From: an uncultured Lachnospiraceae bacterium
GTDB lineage: Bacteria > Bacillota > Clostridia > Lachnospirales > Lachnospiraceae
Length of the DNA: 64,000 bases
Assembly (NCBI GenBank): GCA_947564735.1
Contig: CANOEC010000011.1
Coordinates: 39,471-103,470, forward strand
Direction of reading: 5' to 3'
Part shown: in pieces, positions 59,762 through 64,000 of the stretch
Position numbering within the stretch: the stretch's first letter is position 1
Layout of the letters: each line of letters opens with the position of its first letter
Translations under genes and position numbers: made by a program
Notes under the pieces: model-generated
What the model saw: the letters and a program-made list of their open reading frames with translations, nothing else
Databases searched by the model: none
What the model was told of the DNA's origin: nothing

Positions 59762-62404
59762 TTAAAATCCTTCAGTTGTTAGGTAAATAACCCCCAGCCA
59801 GTAAAAGCCGTACAAGTCTATGTCATCTCCCATTATTTCATAGACACTGTCTGTAATTTCATAAAACCGTTCATCATTCAAATCATAATCTGTCCGCAAT
59901 GTGGCTTCCCCTGTTTCCCGCAGACTGCCCGATAACTGTTCCGCGATATCCTCCGCCGGAAAATATCGGTCCGTTATGTGATAATACTCGCTATCTTCGC
60001 TGTCTGACTTATAATCGTCAATTTTCTTATCCATCATGAAGCTTTTGTCTTCCACAAGAATCCGCTCTCCGGCGAAATTGGGGAGATTCAGCAGCGCATT
60101 AGCGATATAATCCGTATCGTTATTCGTGACGTCCACAATCTGCCACTCGTTGTCCAGTTTTATCTTATTCCACGCATGGGACAAGCCGCCGTCCAGAATC
60201 CCTGTGACCACGATGCTCTCCAGCCCCGCTTCCTCTGACAAAAGCTTAAATGCCGCCGCATAACCGCTGCACACGCATTTCCCGTTCACCAGCGCGCCAT
60301 ATGCCGTGAAAGAATCATTGAAGTTCTCGTCCACATGCATAAATTCATTTTCTTCCGCATTGTCAAGCGCATCAAAATCATATGTAATCGTATCGCACAA
60401 ATATTGATTAATCGCCAGCTCTATTTCCTCGTCAGTCATGTCCGCCGTCACAAGCTGTCCGATTATTTCCGAAACCTTTTCTTGGATTTCTTTCTGTTTT
60501 CTCGCCTGTACAGCGCTCTCATCATCATATGTCACATAGACCTGCATCTTCCTGCGGTCAATCCGGTATCCCTTCACACCCAGAATCAACGGATTCTGAT
60601 AATACGCTTCCATAAAGGCATCCTCTACCAGAGACATATCCTTCGCCTCCGGAAACTCGGATACATCTATAACTTCCATGCCGCCTAGCATATTTGCCGC
60701 CAGATATTCACCCAGCGCGCTGTTCGCAAAGATTTCCGTTCCTGCTACCTGCCGTACTTCTTCTTGTTTATCCGCAGGCTCGGTCGTTCTCTCCCGCAGC
60801 GCACTCGGTCCCACATCCCCGGACCTCATACGGAGCTGCGCTTCCCTGTCCTCCAAAAACTTCATGTCTTCCGCAAGGTTTGCCTTATCGTAATCGCCAA
60901 CCTGCATAATATAAGAAAAAGGCGTTCCCTCTACGACATACGGCACTTCCAGATAATCCTGCGTCTCGCCCTTCAGATAATTCCCTTCTTCATCGGTAAA
61001 CCATACACGCCTCGGGGTAACGACCGCTTCCTCCGTGTGAAAATCAATCAGCTTCTGATTGATAATACCATCGCACATCGTCACATAATCGTATGCCGGA
61101 AATTTCTCCACCGTCTCATACTCCGTGGAAAATCCGTTCTCTTTCTCAGTATTTACCGCAACGCAGTGCGGCAGATTCGGCGCCATATCACTGAGGATAA
61201 ACTGATTGCTCATCATGGAGGTTCCTTCCGGGCTGACTGCAATCACGCAGATGATATGCTCAAGACCCTCTGTCCACTCCGACTTCACTACCTCACCGGG
61301 CTCATATTTTTCCGCATAATAATCATAATCAATACCGCCCTTCCAGTTATCCTGCCCTACCATATAATCTTTAAAATCTTTGTTTGCCGTGGCATAATTA
61401 TCAAACTCTACCGCTTCCGTAGTCCATCTTGTCTCCTCAGATGTACCCAGCACAAGTAATGAAGTGGCACAGCCTGTTTCCGGCACCCACTCGCCCTTAC
61501 AGATAAAGTATTCGGAAGCTCCCTCCACCGGCGTCCATGCAAATTCCGGTCTGCCGTCGTCCAGAATCGAGTAGGAAAGAATCGGCGTATCTTCAAGCTC
61601 CCCTTTGAGCGTCACAATGCTTACCTCTGGCTGTTCCAGCTTCTCCCCTGTCTTCTCATCATAATAACATGCAAGATATAACGTTCCTACATTTCCCCAT
61701 GTCATGCCGCTGCCACGGTCAAAGAAATAGTACTGTGAATGGTCGTAGCGGTTGACGATTTCCGTATCCAACATAGAAGTTGCAATACACCCGGGCGCCC
61801 AGTTAGGCGGTGCAATTTTAAGCGTTCCCGTAGATTCATCCCAATCATACGAAGAACCTACAATCTCCCCGGTAAGGTCAGGATTTTGATATATCTTATA
61901 AAAATAGCCCCAGTTGTCAAGTCCTTCTATTCCATAGGGGTCAAACTCCATATGTACCGTAATCGGCTCGTCGCGCTCCAAATCATCTATCGTATCACCG
62001 TAAGTATAATCATAGATTGTAATATCCTTGAATTTTTCTTTTACACTCGTTGCCAGATGTACGGATGTCACATACTCCGCCTCCGCCAGAATCTCTTCTT
62101 CTTTCATCTGTTCCGGTGACTGCATATCCTCTCCGGCATCGTTTTCTGCACTGGCGCCGGCATCTTCCCGTGCCTGCCCTGCCTCCGGGACATCCTCCTG
62201 TTGTACAGCCACATAGGTATCCGGTCCCGATGATTTATGATAATGCCCATAGAGAACGCCGCTCAAAATTGCTACGATCAATACCATCGCCGTAATCGCA
62301 TATGGACGACGCTTCTTTCGCTTTTCATGGTGCGCCTGCCGTTGTTCCTCTGTTAATTCTTTCTTCTCAATCTCAATTCGTACATAATCATTCTCAAATT
62401 TCAT
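59762..62404 (-). CDS. Membrane-anchored transglutaminase-fold protein
   Basis: An 880-residue protein with a basic cytoplasmic N-terminus (about 1-32), one transmembrane helix (about 33-52), an acidic linker, a long extracellular region with fibronectin-like beta segments (about 110-420), and a transglutaminase-like domain near 640-790 with the catalytic Cys (NGKCVCSGYAAAFK), His (LSHAWNKIKL) and Asp (WQIVDVTNND) in the right order. It may cross-link or hydrolyse peptide bonds at the cell surface. It follows an ECF sigma/membrane-partner pair on the same strand and is probably controlled with them. Confidence 0.87.
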   Translation of the reverse strand: MKFENDYVRIEIEKKELTEEQRQAHHEKRKKRRPYAITAMVLIVAILSGVLYGHYHKSSGPDTYVAVQQEDVPEAGQAREDAGASAENDAGEDMQSPEQMKEEEILAEAEYVTSVHLATSVKEKFKDITIYDYTYGDTIDDLERDEPITVHMEFDPYGIEGLDNWGYFYKIYQNPDLTGEIVGSSYDWDESTGTLKIAPPNWAPGCIATSMLDTEIVNRYDHSQYYFFDRGSGMTWGNVGTLYLACYYDEKTGEKLEQPEVSIVTLKGELEDTPILSYSILDDGRPEFAWTPVEGASEYFICKGEWVPETGCATSLLVLGTSEETRWTTEAVEFDNYATANKDFKDYMVGQDNWKGGIDYDYYAEKYEPGEVVKSEWTEGLEHIICVIAVSPEGTSMMSNQFILSDMAPNLPHCVAVNTEKENGFSTEYETVEKFPAYDYVTMCDGIINQKLIDFHTEEAVVTPRRVWFTDEEGNYLKGETQDYLEVPYVVEGTPFSYIMQVGDYDKANLAEDMKFLEDREAQLRMRSGDVGPSALRERTTEPADKQEEVRQVAGTEIFANSALGEYLAANMLGGMEVIDVSEFPEAKDMSLVEDAFMEAYYQNPLILGVKGYRIDRRKMQVYVTYDDESAVQARKQKEIQEKVSEIIGQLVTADMTDEEIELAINQYLCDTITYDFDALDNAEENEFMHVDENFNDSFTAYGALVNGKCVCSGYAAAFKLLSEEAGLESIVVTGILDGGLSHAWNKIKLDNEWQIVDVTNNDTDYIANALLNLPNFAGERILVEDKSFMMDKKIDDYKSDSEDSEYYHITDRYFPAEDIAEQLSGSLRETGEATLRTDYDLNDERFYEITDSVYEIMGDDIDLYGFYWLGVIYLTTEGF

Positions 62405-62497
62405 CCAAAATACCTTTCCCCTATACCCGACAATACCTCTTCTGTCCTGTCAATGGGATATCGCTGCCCAATCCCGTCTACCGTTCATGGCACAGCT

Positions 62498-63421
62498 TTA
62501 CTCTATTCCATCAACCGTCTCTGTCAGCAATTCGTATGCTTTTTGGGCAAATGCCTCCCTGTCTGCGATTCCCTGCCCACTGCCGGTAATCACATAGCCG
62601 GTTTCATCAATACACACATATGCCTTCCACTGGTTGCCCCACTCCCTTGCCACATAAAACTGCAATCCATGGGAATCAATGCACCGGGTATTTTTATTGT
62701 CACAAAATTCCGGCTTTTCCTCCACTTCCTGAATGGTCAGTTCTCCCGCACCACCTTCGCTTATATTCGACTTATTTTCAGCGCTGTCAACACTATCATG
62801 CTCGGCGGCGGCTGCCGGAGCCTCCACCGTGGCACCTTCATCATACATTTCGTCCAACGCTTCCTCGTCTGCAGCGGCTACACTCTCCTCTGCCTCAGCC
62901 ACACTGTCCTCTGCAAATCCACTGTCTGCAAAGCTCTTGTCTATTCCGCCATCCGTATCGGCTTGTGCTGCTTCCTCTGTAACCTCCACCGGCGCTAAGT
63001 CATAGGCTCCCGATTCTTCTGCACCGCCTGCCATTCCCGCCGCCAGATCCATAGACGTATCTGACTGCGAAGCGCTAAACTTCCTGCCAATTATCATCGT
63101 TGAGGCATTTATCAACACAACAATAAAGATTGCTGCCGCTGCCGGAAGCGCCCATTTATATACCTTGCTATAATTGCGTCTTCTTGGTCTATCTGCAGAA
63201 TCGTCATGTCTCTCCGGCTTCTCCATCGTCCGCCAATCCGCTGTCTGCCGTCCTGCATCCCACGTCGTCTGCCGTCCTCCGGCTGTCTGAGCCGTCTGCT
63301 GCACACATTTCTGCTGTATACGCCTTTCTTCCTCCTGCACTGCCTGTTTCGTCCTTTGAATCAAATCCGCCGGTGCATGTATCTGTGAAGTTTCTTCTTT
63401 ATACTGATTCATCATATCCAT
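62498..63421 (-). CDS. Membrane protein, probable anti-sigma partner of the second ECF factor
   Basis: A ~307-residue protein: a cytoplasmic N-terminus (about 1-85), a transmembrane helix (about 90-110), then an acidic, Ala/Glu/Asp-rich linker and a C-terminal folded domain (about 225-305). The N-terminal segment HAPADLIQRTKQAVQEEERR is like that of membrane anti-sigma proteins next to ECF genes. The start is not certain: ATG codons at 63421, 63415 and 63412 lie 3, 9 and 12 bases after AAGGAAG. The gene follows the sigma factor gene by 24-33 bases. Confidence 0.7.
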   Translation of the reverse strand: MDMMNQYKEETSQIHAPADLIQRTKQAVQEEERRIQQKCVQQTAQTAGGRQTTWDAGRQTADWRTMEKPERHDDSADRPRRRNYSKVYKWALPAAAAIFIVVLINASTMIIGRKFSASQSDTSMDLAAGMAGGAEESGAYDLAPVEVTEEAAQADTDGGIDKSFADSGFAEDSVAEAEESVAAADEEALDEMYDEGATVEAPAAAAEHDSVDSAENKSNISEGGAGELTIQEVEEKPEFCDNKNTRCIDSHGLQFYVAREWGNQWKAYVCIDETGYVITGSGQGIADREAFAQKAYELLTETVDGIE

Positions 63422-63445
63422 CAACTTCCTTCTACCGTTAATCTG

Positions 63446-63940
63446 CTACCATTCGTCTCCAATGAAATCTTTTAGCATCTCCCTCGCCCGATGCATCTGG
63501 GATTTCACGGTGCTCTCTTTCTGATCCGTCAACTGCGCAATCTCCGCAACCGTCCGCTCCTCAAAATAATATAGATGTATGACCAGCCGGTATTTTGGCG
63601 GCAGCTTTTGTACCGCCGCACGCACCGGATGTTCCTCCGGCATTTCATAACCGCCGCTATCGTCCGATATCCGTTCCGGTTCCTCTATATAATCCACATT
63701 CTTGTTCCAGTACTGGTCAAAATGCTTCTTTGCACAATTAATCGTCACACGAATCAGCCATGCTTTCACATGCTCCCACGATTCCAAATCCTGTATATGA
63801 CTCACCAGACGCACAAATACTTCTTGAAATAAGTCGTCCGCATCCGTTTTATTCTTCATCTGCGACAACGCCAGCCGATACACCATATCAGCATATCTGT
63901 CAATCGCCGCCTCTGTTGTAATCCGTTCCTCTTTTGTCAT
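63446..63940 (-). CDS. ECF-type RNA polymerase sigma factor (second)
   Basis: A 164-residue ECF sigma factor with region 2 (about 10-75; YRLALSQMKNKTDADDLFQE) and region 4 (about 110-160; LPPKYRLVIHLYYFEERTVA, then TDQKESTVKSQMHRAREML). It differs from the factor at 59043-59543, so the two respond to different cues. It heads a set with a membrane partner and the transglutaminase-fold protein. Its ribosome site AGGGG lies in one arm of a 12-base inverted repeat. Confidence 0.95.
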   Translation of the reverse strand: MTKEERITTEAAIDRYADMVYRLALSQMKNKTDADDLFQEVFVRLVSHIQDLESWEHVKAWLIRVTINCAKKHFDQYWNKNVDYIEEPERISDDSGGYEMPEEHPVRAAVQKLPPKYRLVIHLYYFEERTVAEIAQLTDQKESTVKSQMHRAREMLKDFIGDEW

Positions 63941-63945
63941 ACAAA

Positions 63946-63997
63946 AATCCCCTATCGAAATAATGCATATCTATTTCATTATACACGATAGGGGATT
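63946..63997 (-). promoter_or_regulatory. Inverted repeat bracketing the -10 box and ribosome site of the ECF gene
   Basis: AATCCCCTATCG (63946-63957) and CGATAGGGGATT (63986-63997) are perfect 12-base complements with 28 bases between them. On the minus strand TATAAT (63978-63983, preceded by TG one base apart) lies between the arms, and the AGGGG of the second arm is the ribosome binding site of the sigma gene, 8 bases before its ATG. It could be an operator, a terminator of an upstream gene, or a hairpin that hides the ribosome site. Confidence 0.6.
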
Positions 63998-64000
63998 CTC

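Overview
The window looks like a chromosomal segment of a Gram-positive anaerobe of class Clostridia, most likely Lachnospiraceae (inferred; no rRNA marker is present). Grounds: a proS T-box leader, a PerR/reverse-rubrerythrin/rubredoxin oxidative-stress set, GHKL kinases paired with LytTR regulators, strong GGAGG-type ribosome binding sites, lipoprotein signal peptides of Gram-positive type, a YtvI-like sporulation membrane protein and acetate kinase. I see no phage, plasmid, rRNA, tRNA, CRISPR array or intact insertion sequence.

Layout. 0-4 kb: galK with an AraC-family regulator, then an XRE regulator with a lipoprotein. 4-8 kb: a REC-only regulator with a hybrid histidine kinase, and an amidase with a long Arg/Ser-rich tail. 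8-19 kb: two BlaI/M56 (BlaR1-type) receptor systems, an AlbA_2 (Schlafen-type) regulator and a B12-binding radical SAM protein. 19-29 kb: ackA, proS with its T-box, a NahK-like sugar kinase, two O-antigen-ligase-type membrane proteins, an AI-2E/YtvI protein and an RluA pseudouridine synthase. 29-34 kb: an OmpR-type two-component system, then perR, reverse rubrerythrin and rubredoxin. 34-42 kb: a GNAT protein, an Rpn-type nuclease, and a BceAB-like ABC transporter divergent from a LytTR/GHKL pair. 42-46 kb: an HPr-like protein without histidine, a TIM-barrel protein, a methyltransferase, a GNAT protein and Hsp20. 46-56 kb: a rare REC-LytTR-REC-winged-helix regulator with its kinase, a secreted protein, a second LytTR/GHKL pair, a duplicated-domain lipoprotein and a diguanylate cyclase. 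56-64 kb: two ECF sigma modules with membrane partners, a VWA lipoprotein and a transglutaminase-fold protein.

The main theme is envelope sensing: five two-component sets, two BlaI/M56 pairs, two ECF sigma factors and one diguanylate cyclase, mostly beside transporters, lipoproteins or large extracytoplasmic proteins.

Two dispersed repeat families cut across the genes. One is a ~70-bp double-hairpin element whose stems change in a compensatory way between copies. It lies directly after stop codons, three times in tandem in the hsp20 leader, and once in frame inside an M56 receptor gene. The other is a ~305-bp element with long inverted ends and internal hairpins, present twice in the same orientation just upstream of minus-strand genes. 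These and the REC-LytTR-REC-wHTH regulator are the most unusual things here.
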